A stretch of 64,000 nt of DNA from Notospermus geniculatus. Lineage: Eukaryota; Nemertea; Pilidiophora; Heteronemertea; Lineidae. Made by a program: the position numbers and the translations under genes. Shown here in pieces: positions 48,728-61,739 of this stretch (within the stretch, counting starts at the first letter, position 1; every line of letters starts with the position of its first letter). The stretch lies in the NCBI GenBank assembly GCA_002633025.1, contig NMRB01000726.1, forward strand, positions 1 through 64,000, written 5' to 3'. The notes beneath the pieces are model-generated. The model was not told the DNA's origin. It searched no databases and saw nothing but the letters and a program-made list of their open reading frames with translations.

Positions 48728-48872
48728 ACAGTGGAACCTCTCTATTGAGGACCTCCGGGACTGGTAGTTGGTGTCCTTAATTGGGCGGTGTCCAGATTAC
48801 AGAGGTCAAAATGAAAATGAACAGAAATGACCAGTTTGGGACTGAACTCTGGTATCCTTAATAGAGAGGTGT
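48728..48872. mobile_element. pogo/Tc1-type MITE
   Basis: The left end is acagtggaacctctctattg and the right end includes taatagagaggtgtcct, an inverted relation. Internal ggtgtccttaattggg and ctggtatccttaatag are also opposed. Such cagtggaacctctc ends are typical of pogo/Tigger-like short elements. Confidence 0.65.
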
Positions 48873-48886
48873 CCTCCTGGCAGGCA

Positions 48887-49215
48887 GTGTTTCCGCCAGA
48901 GGGGGGTACGGGGGGAGGTACGTCCCCTCCTTAAAAAGTCAAAAATAGCCAAAATTTGTGTTTTTGACCAAGANTCTATGAGGAAAAAAACGCCCCCTTA
49001 GGCCTATTGACGCCGTCTCTGCGTTACCCCGCGCACTGTCAACATATCTCTTCATATTTGCTGGTCTTCCCTGCAAAAGAGTCCATTTAGTTGGACTCAT
49101 GGGAATCGAATTTGGACTCCTCATTTTCAAGCAATCTGACGCAAAAAGAGTCCACTTGAAAAAAATGGACTCATGAAAAAAAATCCTTAATGCCACCACT
49201 GTGAGAGGGAGCATG
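48887..49215. mobile_element. Possible degenerate relative of the gtttccgccagag element
   Basis: It starts cagtgtttccgccagagggg, like the left end at 60118 (cagggtttccgccagagg), but no matching right end was found. An N lies within it at 48974. It may be truncated or broken by the assembly. Confidence 0.4.
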
Positions 49216-49852
49216 GCATGCCCAGATTTGAATGAAAAAACGGGTAAAGAATTGACAAATTTAAGGTGTATTTGATGTACAGATGTAGGTCTACTTACAT
49301 TTCAACATTGCATATCAAACAGCTTGATGAAGGCTGGACGAATAATGTCACTGATGAACACTTCGCTTGATTATGTTTTCGCAACAGTTGACGTCAAGGG
49401 TGTAAATTAATTTCCACACCCTCATTAACCAAAAGAGGGCAAAGTGAACTGCAGGTGTTGCTTGGAAATTTCTAGAGAAACCAACTGAAGGTGGGTTGAA
49501 ACTGACATGTTTGTGAGAGACTGGTGGTGGACATGAGGCAAAAATCAGAGGAATGTCTCTTGAATTGGAAAAGGGTCAACAGTGATTTCATGGGGTAGAC
49601 TTTGTGCCCATGGTCTTGTCCCAGGACGAATAGTGTCTTCTAATCACCAGATCAGAGGCCACTTTTCACAGCAAAGATTTGCCTTATCACAACATCCTTC
49701 AACTCATCTATCCCAAGAGTTCTGCAGATGGCATCTCTTGCCAAAGTTTTCTCACATCCTATAGAACATCCCATTTGAAAATATTTGAAGAAAGTTTCTT
49801 CCCAAAAACCATCTAAAGAATGTTTCTTCAAATTCGCTCCAATCCATTCCCA

Positions 49853-52800
49853 AGCATTTTAGAAAACTTCAACAGAACTGCTGCTCACACCTGGGACAGA
49901 TGAGTTAACAGCAAGTACACAGCACACAGATTGCCAAAAAAAACACTACTATTGTACTATTTGTATATGTTTCCAAGCAACACACCAGGAGTTTTTTGTC
50001 CGTTAACTATGAGGTCATTACTGCGAGGTGTCCCTTTTGTCTCAACCATGTTTCAAAGAAAGGTGTTAACGATGGACAGAGACAACTGGCAGTGGCAGGT
50101 GCACAACAAGGCCCATGAAACGCAGTGGGCGTTGGCATGTTTGGCTCGAGAAATACATGTAGGCCTAGTAGGCACTGTTAGTAGATACATATCGTTCTTT
50201 ACCATGAGACAATTTTTGGCTTGGCAATATCATGGTTGCATATAGTGTGATCATTCACCATCCACCCACTCAATATTTCAGTCTACAGCGGGTTATTACT
50301 CGAGTAAAACAAACCCAACATCATAAGAAACCGATTCCCAATAAAAATTGTCTGATTTAAAGCCAGTTTCTGCTCTCAGTGGATGACCAACAAAAGTTGA
50401 AATCCAAGTAGCCATTTTGTGTTTGGTCAGTTACCATGGCAACTCATGATTGTTAATGCTTTAATTCAGTGGATTAAGTATGAAAGGAGCTACGACTGCA
50501 GGTTCATGACTAACTGCTGCATTCTCGATAGGGTTTGACTTGATTTCAGGGCCACAAATGTTCAATATTACACAGGGTATTATGGCCGCTCCACACGATT
50601 GAATTTTTCATCCAATTTTTGGGAAATTTAGATTCCGGGCATATGGGGCTTCAAACCTGCATGTAGGCCTTTATTGAGCATATTCAGAAAATTGGATGAA
50701 AAATTTGATTGTGTGGAGTGGCCATACTGAGAAACAGAGTGTGTATCAAATGATTCACACACTACAGGGTACCTCAATAAATAACATTCCTGATTGATGG
50801 ATTTTGCCTGATTGGTGTATTGTTTTGTGGAATTACATAGTCATCTGTTGTGAACTGCCAAGGGCCTTCACGATCTTGGTAAATTGCACTGATTTCCTAT
50901 AAAACCCAGGTATGACCATTAGTACTTTTTCAGTGAAAGTTTTGATTTGTAAGACCAATCAAGAAGTCAGAACTGCGCAAAAGACATTTGATAGGCCCTT
51001 TGTTAACCAAGATATAACACCTTCAGTAAGGTGAAAGTTGGTAATAGTATGATCGGATCATAAATGGGATGCACTGTAGATATGTCTTCCAGCATCTTAC
51101 TCATCATTTAAACGTGTTTTTCTTCCCAGATCAATTTCAGTCTTACTCACATCTTGTTTGTTTACAGTCGGCTATCAGCCACTTACGACTTCTGATAATC
51201 CACGCTTTTTATCATTCCCGCTCCCCTAAAAGTCAATTTCAAATTATAACCTTTCTGTCAAGACAATATCCATTGTTTAATATACACATGAATTAAAAGA
51301 ATATCAAGTCCTTGACCTGTCTGTATGTTAATTCTTCCTCGGTGCGTTGACCTTGGTGACAACAGCCAGGAGGGACAGGTCTCATTTTTGTCTTAGTCAT
51401 TTTGCCCTTAAGTGTAGTCGTTTATGCTTTTAATGCTGAAATAATTAATTGAACCTCGGGAGCGTGGTGATTGCCTGCGACCTGATCCACGTCAAAGACT
51501 TGCCCTGCGTCTTAATTTCCTCTGCCCCTGTGTACCTCCGTTATTCCATCCGTAGCAAAACATGGCCGTCACAGCCGGTTAATTACTGACATCATCAGAC
51601 TCACAGCAAACTAATCTCCGTCATTTACTCGGGCTGGAAAAGGTCTAATTAGGTTTATGATACCGGCCTGACATGCTGAGAAAATTCTGGGAGAAAAAAT
51701 CCAATTGTACACGTCAATTATATAGCACAGCAAGACGTGGGATTGTTTTTTCTGGGCTTTCTTAGAGCTTGTGCCACACACGCCGTAATTACTCCGCCAT
51801 GGGTAATAGGCAAAATCAGTCGAGTACTTGTTCGGTTGAGGCAAGTGTACACATACACAGCCCAACCGGCTTCTTTCAGCACGGAAATCTTCAAGCGAAT
51901 TCTCCTGGCTAATTAGTGCAGATAATTTAATAGGATCGAAGCGAGAGGCCGGTTTGTGTACACGGTACACTCTACGGCCATGATTGNAGCATTTAAGAAA
52001 ACTTCAACAAAACTGCCTGCTCACACCTGTACTGGGACAGATGAGTCCTTAAAAGAGCAAGTCCTTAAAAGGCACACAGACTGCAAAAAAACCCATTATT
52101 GTACTATTTGTATGTTTCCAAGCAACACACCAGGAGTTTTTTTGTCCGTTAACTATGAGGTCATTAGTGAGAGGTGTCCCTTATTGTCTCAACCATGTTT
52201 CAAAGAAAGGTGCTAACGATGGACAGAGACAACTGGCAGTGGCAGGTGCACAACAAGGCCCCGAAACGCAGTGGGCGTTGGCATGTTTGGCTCGAGAAAT
52301 ACATGTAGGCCTATGGATACATATCGCTCTTGTACCATGAGATGATTTTTTGGCTTGGCAATCTCGTGGTTGCATAGTGTGATCATTCACCATCCGCCCA
52401 CTCAATATTTCAGTCTACAGCGGATTATTACTCGAGTAAAACAAACCCAACATCATAAGAAACTGATTCCCAATAAAAATTGTCTGATTTAAAGCCAGTT
52501 TCTGCTCTCAGTAGATGACCAACAAAAGTTGAAATCCAAGTAGCCATTTTGTGTTTGGTCAGTTACCATGGCAACTCATGATTGTTAATGCTTTAATTCA
52601 GTGGATTAAGTATGAAAGGAGCTACCACTGCAGGTTCATGACTAACTTCTGCATTCTCGATAGGGTTTGACTTGATTTCAGGGCCACAAATGTTCAATAC
52701 ACAGGGTATTATGGCCGCTCCACACAATCAAATTTTTCATCCAATTTTTGGGAAATTCAGATTCCGGGCCTATGGGGCTTCAAACCTGCACGTAGGCCTT

Positions 52801-54108
52801 TATTGAGCATATTCAAAAAATTGATGAAAAATTTGACCGTGTGGAGCGGCCATTACTGAGAAACACAATGTGTATATCAAATGATTCACACACTACAGGG
52901 TTCCTCAATAAAATAACATTCCCCATTGATGGATTTTGCCCGATTGGTGTGTTGTTTTGTGGAAATACATAGTCATCTGTTGCGAACTGCCAAGGCCTTC
53001 ACGGTCTTGGTAAACTGCACGTATTCCATATAAAACCCAGTATCAGTGCTTTTTCAGTGAAAAGTTCTGATTTGTAAGACCAATCAAGAAGTCAGAACTG
53101 CGCAAAAGACATTTGATAGGCCGTTTGTTAACCAAGATATAACACCTTCAGTAAGGTGAAAGTTGGTAATAGTATGATCAGATCATAAATGGGATGCACT
53201 GTAGATATGTCTTCCAGCATCTTACTCATCATTTAAACCTGTTTTTCTTCCCAGATCAATTTCAGTCTTACTCACATCTTGTTTGTTTACAGTCGGCTAT
53301 CAGCCACTTACGACTTCTGATAATCCACGCTTTTTATCATTCCCGCTCCCCTAAAAGTCAATTTCAAATTATAACCTTTCTGTCAAGACAATATCCATTG
53401 TTTATGTACATGAATTAAAAGAATATCAAGTCCTTGACCTGTCTGTATGTTAATTCTTCCTCGGTGCGTTGACCTTGGTGACAACAGCCAGGAGGGACAG
53501 GTCTCATTTTTGTCTTAGTCATTTTGCCCTTAAGTGTAGTCGTTTATGCTTTTAATGCTGAAATAATTAATTGAACCTCGGGAGCGTGGTGATTGCCTGC
53601 GACCTGATCCACGTCAAAGACTTGCCCTGCGTCTTAATTTCCTCTGCCCCTGTGTACCTCCGTTATTCCATCCGTAGCAAAACATGGCCGTCACAGCCGG
53701 TTAATTACTGACATCATCAGACTCACAGCAAACTAATCTCCGTCATTTACTCGGGCTGGAAAAGGTCTAATTAGGTTTATGATACCGGCCTGACATGCTG
53801 AGAAAATTCTGGGAGAAAAAATCCAATTGTACACGTCAATTATATAGCACAGCAAGACGTGGGATTGTTTTTTCTGGGCTTTCTTAGAGCTTGTGCCACA
53901 CACGCCGTAATTACTCCGCCATGGGTAATAGGCAAAATCAGTCGAGTACTTGTTCGGTTGAGGCAAGTGTACACATACACAGCCCAACCGGCTTCTTTCA
54001 GCACGGAAATCTTCAAGCGAATTCTCCTGGCTAATTAGTGCAGATAATTTAATAGGATCGAAGCGAGAGGCCGGTTTGTGTACACGGTACACTCTACGGC
54101 CATGATTG
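49853..54108. repeat. Apparent 2.1-kb tandem duplication with an N at the junction (probable haplotype duplication)
   Basis: 49853-51986 recurs as 51988-54108 with the single N at 51987 exactly between. The first 1.4 kb differs by many substitutions and small indels. The last 699 bp (51288-51986 and 53410-54108) reads identical base for base. It is consistent with two allelic contigs that overlap and were not merged. Confidence 0.9.
50583..50727. mobile_element. Short TIR element (ggccgctccacac type), copy in both duplicates
   Basis: Left arm ggccgctccacacgattgaa with tttttcatccaattttt. Right arm aaaattggatgaaaaatttg with tgtgtggagtggcc. The allelic copy lies at about 52712-52853. It is non-coding. 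Confidence 0.75.
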
Positions 54109-54980
54109 GGTATAGCGTATCGCAAGCAGATGTGGCCTGATTCTCTCCGCGTTTGTGCTAATTGAGGCGCATAATAAACAAAGAAATGAAATACTCATGG
54201 ATTATGATCCACTCGTCATAATTATGACAAATAAATATTTTAATGAACTTTCATTAAACGTCTTGAAAGGTAAAGACAACAAAACATTTTAAAACTAAGT
54301 TGAGACCAATCTCGGGAACTTCCAATTTTTGTGGATGATGATCAGACTTTCAAGCACCACACATTACATACCAGTATAGAACAACATATCGCCTGCGTTG
54401 AATATCCCATAATGCCATATTTTCCGCCGTTTCTTACACGTAGGCTAATTCATTTCTTGTGTTGCCTTATCTTAATTAGAAAGACAAGTTCACTGCCACC
54501 GTGGCACACTCGGCTTGCCTCTATCCAGATTTATACACGATAATAACCACCAGCTTAATCCTGCCGCCATTTATTAACGTGCCACATTTTATACAGTTCT
54601 GAAATTAATAACGCGCTTGGTTTAATTACATTACGAGCCTCCGCAAAGAAGGAGAGGAGTATTGTTGAAAAGTACTCATTAATTCCTTCTGCACAGAAGT
54701 AAGGCATATTACCAATGAATAAATATTGTAATCTTATTTTCATTAGTGAAATATAAGCTTTATGGTTTTGCAGTAATTCCTGCTATTTTTTCCAGAGACT
54801 TAGATTACTGCAAGGTAATAATGCTAAGGAGTTGAAAATGTCTTGAAAGGGTGTCGCCCAAAAAAATGCCCCTTCCTGGTGAAAAATAAGTGTTATTGGC
54901 ACTTTTAAAACTTTGGCGACATTTGCAGCTTTAGTTTTTATGTGTCTCATTGATCCCTGTTCCAACAGAGCAATCTTTTC

Positions 54981-55197
54981 TTAAAGGCGCACGGTATCGC
55001 CACTTTTTCTCAACAGCCGTTGCCATGCACCGCGCCACTCTCCAAACCAGGGACTAACTACGTTGTTGGTGAACTGACCCAATTTACTACGTACATTTTG
55101 TAATGAATTTTTGTAGTTCGTCTTACTGCCGCCAGGTGGCTCCCTCTACGTCGGCAGTCAAATAATGCACTTGAGATCCAATACCGTGCTCCTTTAA
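54981..55197. mobile_element. MITE with TTAA ends (piggyBac-like)
   Basis: Left end TTAAAGGCGCACGGTAT. The right end on the other strand is TTAAAGGAGCACGGTAT. Both begin at TTAA, the target of piggyBac-type elements. No coding frame. Confidence 0.75.
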
Positions 55198-55972
55198 AGA
55201 CAGGCTGAAAAAGTCATTAAACAATCGGAAGGATACAGAAGAAGCAGATTGTTAATCTGAAGTAATTTCATTTACCGGTAACTAACATTTTCAGATGAAA
55301 CCATGGAAGAATGTTACCAGACTAATGCTCAGCTTACCGAAGCTCTGTTCCAGACCATCTGGATGTATTGGTCTTCCAAGCCAGCAAAAATTTGTCAAGG
55401 AGGCCACGCAACAAACACTAAGACAAAGCTTCTGACAGAAAGCATGTACGTTAGCCTCACTGTTCAAACCCCAACCGTTGTTGTATTAGTGATAATTAGC
55501 AGATGACCTTTCATCAGCCTCATCTCATCATGAGTTGTCATCACGGCTAAGCTGCACCATCGGGATGAAGCCATAAAACTGATCGTCATTTGAAACGCAA
55601 GGTGACTCAGGTTTGCTAATAAGTATGTAAACAGAAATAATACTGTTTAATTGCATTTCGCAGTGTTTCATTATGATGTATATACTTTCAGGTTTAATAC
55701 AAGTTCACCAGCTGGAATCAGGGGATTCATGACTTGGTCGTGACATGCCTCTGGAGTGCTCTCGAAGGATTCCATCAGTACCACCTGGTAAAGCTGATAA
55801 AACAAGCCATAGTATAGCCATGTATAACGTATGACCATATTGAGCCCTTGATTTGTGTGGACCAGGCACAAAGATAAAACCAAGCATACCCTTACCAAAA
55901 AGAGGCATATGCATCTCCAAGGAGCACTACATAAAACATGCATCAGACATCCCCCAAACATGCATCTTTCCT

Positions 55973-56175
55973 GAGATATTGCCCATTTTGGTCCTCATAT
56001 TGTGCAATATTGAATGTGTATGGACGACTTTCCATACCTGTTCAATATTATTGCACAATATGAGGACCGAAATGGGCAATATTATTGCCAGTCTTTCTTC
56101 CACCCATCATGCCAGAAGCACATTCCCTATTTTGGGCCCAATATTGTGCAATAATATTGATCGTGTATGGCCCGC
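55973..56175. mobile_element. Inverted-repeat element of the cacaatatgaggacc family
   Basis: Arms at 55976-56015 (gcccattttggtcctcatat) and 56050-56085 (atatgaggaccgaaatgggc) form a hairpin. A third partial copy of the arm (cccaatattgtgcaataat) lies at 56138-56156. It is related to the outer element at 8575-8848. Confidence 0.75.
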
Positions 56176-57129
56176 TTAAAACAGTCTGTTCCTTTTTCAT
56201 TTGCATGAGATCAGTGCACCATCCACGGGTCAAATACAGCCAATGAACAACTAGCTGAGCATACCATCAGCAGATAACTTGGCCAGTGTCGGCTCACCTC
56301 TGCATAGCCTTTTGCTAATTACTCCTTAATGGGCGCATAATTGTGTCTCATCTTTTTGTTTCAGTCCTTCCTTGGGGGGTCCTCGCTCACATAGCAAAAA
56401 TAGATCAACAATGCAGTGACACTAGCCGAATGAGTTATTGTCGATATTTAACCCAGAGCCTTAATCCCTACATAATTGGCAGTTTGATTGGGGCCAATTA
56501 ATGGTTGCTGGGAGATAGTCCCTCAATCTATTTCATCCTATCAACCCATACCGACCCAAAGCGTACAGTCAACAGTCATACAAGATGGTCCAATATGTTT
56601 GTGTCATTTTGACTTAAAGTACATCAAATATAGACACAGTTTTAGGAAACAGTGGACTAGAGCACCACCAATACCAAGATAATATCATTGCTAAAATACA
56701 CAAGACCACAGAGAGCGTCCCCAGTCATTTTGAAAATGGACAAGCGCTATGCTCTTAAGTGGATAAGGTCATCTAATAGAGACATACATAACGACTGATG
56801 GATGACGTTAACATTGTCCAGCTGCAGCCGTTTCCCTCTAAAGAGTTCCTGTTTATTATCACTAATTGTTTAAATCGGTTACCATGGTGACACGGCAACT
56901 GGGAATCGGCCCTACAGTCTGTAAGTTTTGTCATCCAGCACTTTGCCACCTGCGCTTGCCGGGAAAGTACCGTTTAAGGAAATGGGCGCAGAGTGACTTA
57001 AGAGTGCTAATTCATTGAAGGACTAATTGCACACTGCTTCGAGTGCCAATCAATCAAGTAAAGGGACTGAAGGTCCAATACGTCTCAGACGTTAATCAAA
57101 TAGCTATTATCAAAGGGTCAAATTAAAGT

Positions 57130-57560
57130 GACTTAAGCATTGGTATTGGGGCCAATGATTATAGTGACGCAAGTCATGTACAAGTGAAGGGTGGCCAAGG
57201 ATAGAAAGTGCCCAGAACAAAGTTTGTTCGATGTAGAGGCCTGTTAATCTAGTGAAACCACGAATAGTAATGAAGCAGCAGAAAACTGCTGTAAAGTTGG
57301 GTGTACCTCAAGTTTAGAGGAGGTAATTAATCAAGCAGACTTAGGTAATTATGGTAATTAATGAAGCAGACTTAGGTGTAGGAGTGATGTAGAGTGGCCA
57401 AGGTAGGGTGTAGCTTAAGTCTATAGGAGGTAATTAATGAAGCAGACTTAGAAGTAGAGTGCCCAAGGTAATTATTAATCAAGAAAACTGTTGTAAAGTA
57501 GGATGTAGGTTAAGTCTAGAGGAGGTAATTAATCAAGTAGACTTAGATGTAGATTGACCT
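57130..57560. repeat. Imperfect tandem repeats with taattaat(c/g)aagcagactta
   Basis: At least four copies of ggaggtaattaat followed by (c/g)aagcagacttag, with spacers containing gtagagtggccaaggta and taagtctagagg. Copy length is irregular (about 40-110 bp). Confidence 0.75.
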
Positions 57561-60117
57561 TGGCAGGAGATGACATAATTTTTAACCACAGCAATTAAGG
57601 CCTGGGTTTTAGAGTCTTTTAAGCGATGTTTATGATGACAATGAATTTTTTATATCAGTCAGTACCCCCTGGGCATAAATGAATCTTCTCCCACTGTGCA
57701 AAAATCGTTGTGCAAAGTCTTTGCACTTTTGACGCTTACTAAATTCAAGAGGATTTTTGTTTAAATATAGGCCTGACCAACCCGACTCTTGTAATTACTA
57801 AACCGCCAGACCAAACCAAATTAAAATTGCATAAGAAGAGGAAAAATTTAGGCAAAGTTTTTCTTAGCCCCTATCATCCCGCCAAATGAACCCCATTAAC
57901 TTTCCGCTCAAACCAAAGGAACACAATTACGTAACTTTATAACAAAAGAGAGACAACTTTCCTGCAAGAACACGCATTGTCTTCCAGAAATAAGTTAGAA
58001 GACTGGACCAATAAAGTTCACCTTTATTAAAACGTCTACACCAACATGGGCGCTTTTGTCTGAAACAAAGTACAGTCATTACAGGCCGCGATTTCAAACC
58101 ACACTGCCATTGCGTAATTTTCGTAAACCCTTGCCTGACCCCTGCGTTACCTGTAGATGAACAATGCCCATATTTGACACATTACGTGGCCATTGTCATT
58201 GTCTCGAAAGACCCTTTGGGGAAAAATTTACCTTTAGTTTTAACATTCCCACACTTTAAGCTGACCCTTCACCCAGAGTGTCATCTAAAACTGAACCAGG
58301 GGGCTCCTTAAGCTAATTTGCATTAACTACAATGAATTTTTCACTGCAAATAGCCCAGACTATTAATGGGAAGTTGGTTCATTCCCAAACTCATTCGCAT
58401 AAACACTGGTTGCATCATGGGGCTTTTAACACGTTTTCAAATTCATTGGACCTTTCAAATCAGACTTGACCATATAAAGAATGGTCTAAATTTTGATCAA
58501 AAGGGCAATTGTCCAGTTTGTTAATTACCCATCCTTATAACGACCCATTATTACCCAAACCTCTGGCCAGCTGCTCAAAGATTAAGGGGTCAAAATATCA
58601 TGAGAACTAGCCTCTTAGGTTCCTTTTTTAATGACATGATCAGGAAATCCAACAAAAAGCACAACAGTGGATGAAACAACTTCATCTCAAATCATGCTAG
58701 AATGAACATCGGCCAGATGTCACATTTCGGCCATGGGAACTTACTATTGGAATTCTGTTAGGTACAGGCCAAAGGTGCACATGGATCAGACTACCATCGT
58801 TTCTAGAGATTCTCCTGACCACTTCAGATTCTGAAGTGAAGGTAGGCCCTACGGTAGACAAACCCCCAAGTCTGCTTACCCCTAATGTGCCACTAGGTGG
58901 CAGTAAATGTAGTAAATAGTACAGAGTTTAGTGTAAAATGAGATGGGACAATTTGAACCTCTGAGAACCAACAGTGAAACGCATTACTATGTCTTCAGTA
59001 CAGAAATACGTGACTCAGAAGCAGATCGGCACCATCCGACGTGCTTTGCCATCAACGGATTTCCAAACACTAGTATGCAGCACAATGACTCTCACAATCA
59101 CACAAACCAACCCCAACCTGACTGAAATGCACACAACAAAACGGTGAACCGGTTGAGGATCGCGAAATCCAATACGTCCGTTCTTATTGGCATGAACATA
59201 CATATCTTGGCTAAGTAACCAAGCCCTCAGACTGTCATTTCGCGCAGTCTTGTTCGAGGAGTTATATTTTTCCGATAGCTCTGCCACAAATAAGTGTCAG
59301 CCTTGTGCAACCCCATACACGGGAACTAAATCACCGGGTCTTTTCTCTTTATCTGCGGCCATCATATAAATGCTACTTTAGCGTCATTTACGGAGCTTGC
59401 TATCGATTCGTATTCGGTCTGAGACGGTAGACATGATCCGCCGGCCTGGGAGGTCAGAGCTCCCGCCATGCTGCGTGGCTTCTCGCCTCGATGGATGTAA
59501 CTGTCAAACATTCTTAGCTCCATAATATATTAAATAAAATCGGAGCAAATGCGCGAACTTAAAGACAGGCAATCACTGATGATTAATGTTTTAATAAACG
59601 CTCCGTGTCGCGGAGGGTAAGATCGTCACAGGCGATGACATCTCACCCATACTCTGCCCTGTATATTTGTTTGAGGTCTAATTGGCTTGACGTCTGTATG
59701 ACATCGGCCGCCAAGGCAGCAAACTAATCAATATGTTTAATTAAAACCACTCATAAAGGATCACGACAAGGAGGTGTATGAAACCCAATAATCTGCCAAG
59801 CAATATCTTAACCCTGAATATTGATTTATAACCAACTACAGATTTTTCTAAGTGAATGCAATCTTTTTGGTCAATAACCTCATCACAGGGTCGGTAGATG
59901 AAGAGGCATCAATTTTTTTTTTAATTCTTAGGTCAACTTCCTCATTGGCTACATGACTTGAAAGACTGGCAAGTGTATGACAACACCTTCCTCCTCGTGT
60001 GCACCAATACCATGGTTTGCCACTTGAAGAGGGCTGAAATATTCTGGAGAGCTGCATGAGACTGAGAGCCAAATTTGGCATTGCAGATCTGTGGACAACA
60101 TTGGGCAAATAGACTAT

Positions 60118-60436
60118 CAGGGTTTCCGCCAGAGGGTAAAATGGGTAAAATTCCGTACCCTAAAATTTTTCCAGGGTACGGATCCGTACCCTCAAAAATT
60201 TGAAAAATTCACATATTTATCAGCAGTATTCATTGTTTTTCACCATTTAACATCATATTTCACGATGGAAAGTGATTTTATGCTTCAAAATACGCCTAAA
60301 ATGGCACTAAACATCGTTTAAAACCAAAATAAATAAATCAAAATGAAAAATAAAAAATTTTCAAAAAAAAATTTTTTTTCAAAAAAAATTTTTTTTTTGG
60401 TCCGTACCCTCATTTTTTTTTCTGGCGGAAAACCTG
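60118..60436. mobile_element. hAT-like element with CAGG...CCTG ends and 5-bp target duplication
   Basis: Left end CAGGGTTTCCGCCAGAGG, right end TCTGGCGGAAAACCTG. actat flanks both sides (60113-60117 and 60437-60441). The interior has gtaccctcaaaaa repeats and long A and T runs near 60350-60420. No transposase. Confidence 0.88.
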
Positions 60437-60437
60437 A

Positions 60438-60663
60438 CTATCACTCCAAAAGAGTGCGGCAACTGACGGGGCAGCGTCATGACATCCCGCACGTCATTTA
60501 TGAACGCCATGACGCGACTCAAAAAAAATTCCTGTTGTCTCAGCAATCATGATGTCAGGAAACAATTTGATTTTTTTCATCTCACGTCAAGACATCATGA
60601 AATATGACGTGCGGGACGTCATGACACTGCCCCGTCAGGTGCTGCACTCTTTTGGAGAGATAT
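60438..60663. mobile_element. TIR element with 60-bp arms
   Basis: Left arm tatcactccaaaagagtgc, then ctgacggggcagcgtcatga. The right arm is its complement, ending gcactcttttggagagata. Arms of about 60 bp with few mismatches. The hAT-like element 60118-60436 inserted at its left end. Confidence 0.8.
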
Positions 60664-61339
60664 CGTCTATTCACTGTGCGTACAAGAGAAACCAGAGTGC
60701 CTGGTGAAAACATCAACGGGAGAGCTAGGCCCTCACTGTCACATGCAGAGTGAGTCCTACGGAGGATCGAACCTGCTCTGACAGTGGAGGTTCTCTTGCC
60801 CTCCAGTTTCTTTTGGCTTTCAACTACATCAAATCATGTATATTGCCCACAGAGTTAATCATGGTACTTGACTCTGTTCAATATTTGAGAAAAAAAAACA
60901 TGACACGATGATGGCGTGGTTTACAGCAACTCAACTCTGACACCAAATTTCGTTGAGATCCAGGTTAGATGAAGAAAATAAATTGGACTAATTAGACATT
61001 GAAATTCTGAGCAATTATTTTCTACCAATTAATCTAAGGTCGTCGCCTAATCAGCAGTATGCGGCTAATTGGCCGTGAGGCTCCTTTCAGCGAGCGTGCA
61101 ACTTGAATATCAAACAAGGGGAGATGCTGAACCAACACACAGTTGCTCAGTAAACATGAAAATAAATAATACACGTGTGCTGTGAATTCAAGCCTAATTT
61201 TGATATTGATTTGTGAGGTTGTTCCTTTATGTGTTGGCCCATTGAAAGAGTTCCTCGTTTGCCATTTGAAGGATGGTGGAACTGATGCTGGCAAAAAATG
61301 CCGTTAGGCCAGAAAAATTCATGAATGAACGAAGTTCCG

Positions 61340-61739
61340 CAGGGCTTGTCTTTTAAAAACTGCAGGCGCTCAGTTTTTTGAGCACCTCAATTGTTTTAGG
61401 CGCTAAGTTCGCTATGGTGATCGCAGCGCCATCTTCAGCACACATGGACGAACTAACATAAATACACGTGTTCATCGTTTTGATATTGACATTTTTTTGG
61501 TTCAAACTCAGCGATTGAAATGCCATCTTCAGGCAATACCACTAACTATGAACACTTTTAACATTCATTACCACACTCTCTCTTATACAAATGTAACATC
61601 CGTCGACATTACAGATTTGCAAGGTGCGCAGAATTTCAACTTTTTTAGCGCTAGGTGTGCATTTTTTGTGCGCCTCGGCGTGATTTTAGGTGCGCCATGG
61701 TGCCTGAGCGCAATTGCGCACCTTAAAAGACAAGCCCTG
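61340..61739. mobile_element. hAT-like non-autonomous element, 400 bp
   Basis: Ends CAGGGCTTGTCTTTTAA and its complement TTAAAAGACAAGCCCTG. The flanks gttccg (61334-61339) and gttctg (61740-61745) look like an aged target duplication. The interior repeats gcgcc/ggcgc motifs. No transposase. Confidence 0.82.

Noticed and set aside
59015-59287. Minus-strand open frame with an AG just inside its start and a possible ZFHX upstream exon
   Set aside because: The only nearby donor (GTATGT) leaves phase 2, not the phase 1 the next ZFHX exon needs, the pyrimidine tract is weak, and no finger or known motif is encoded.
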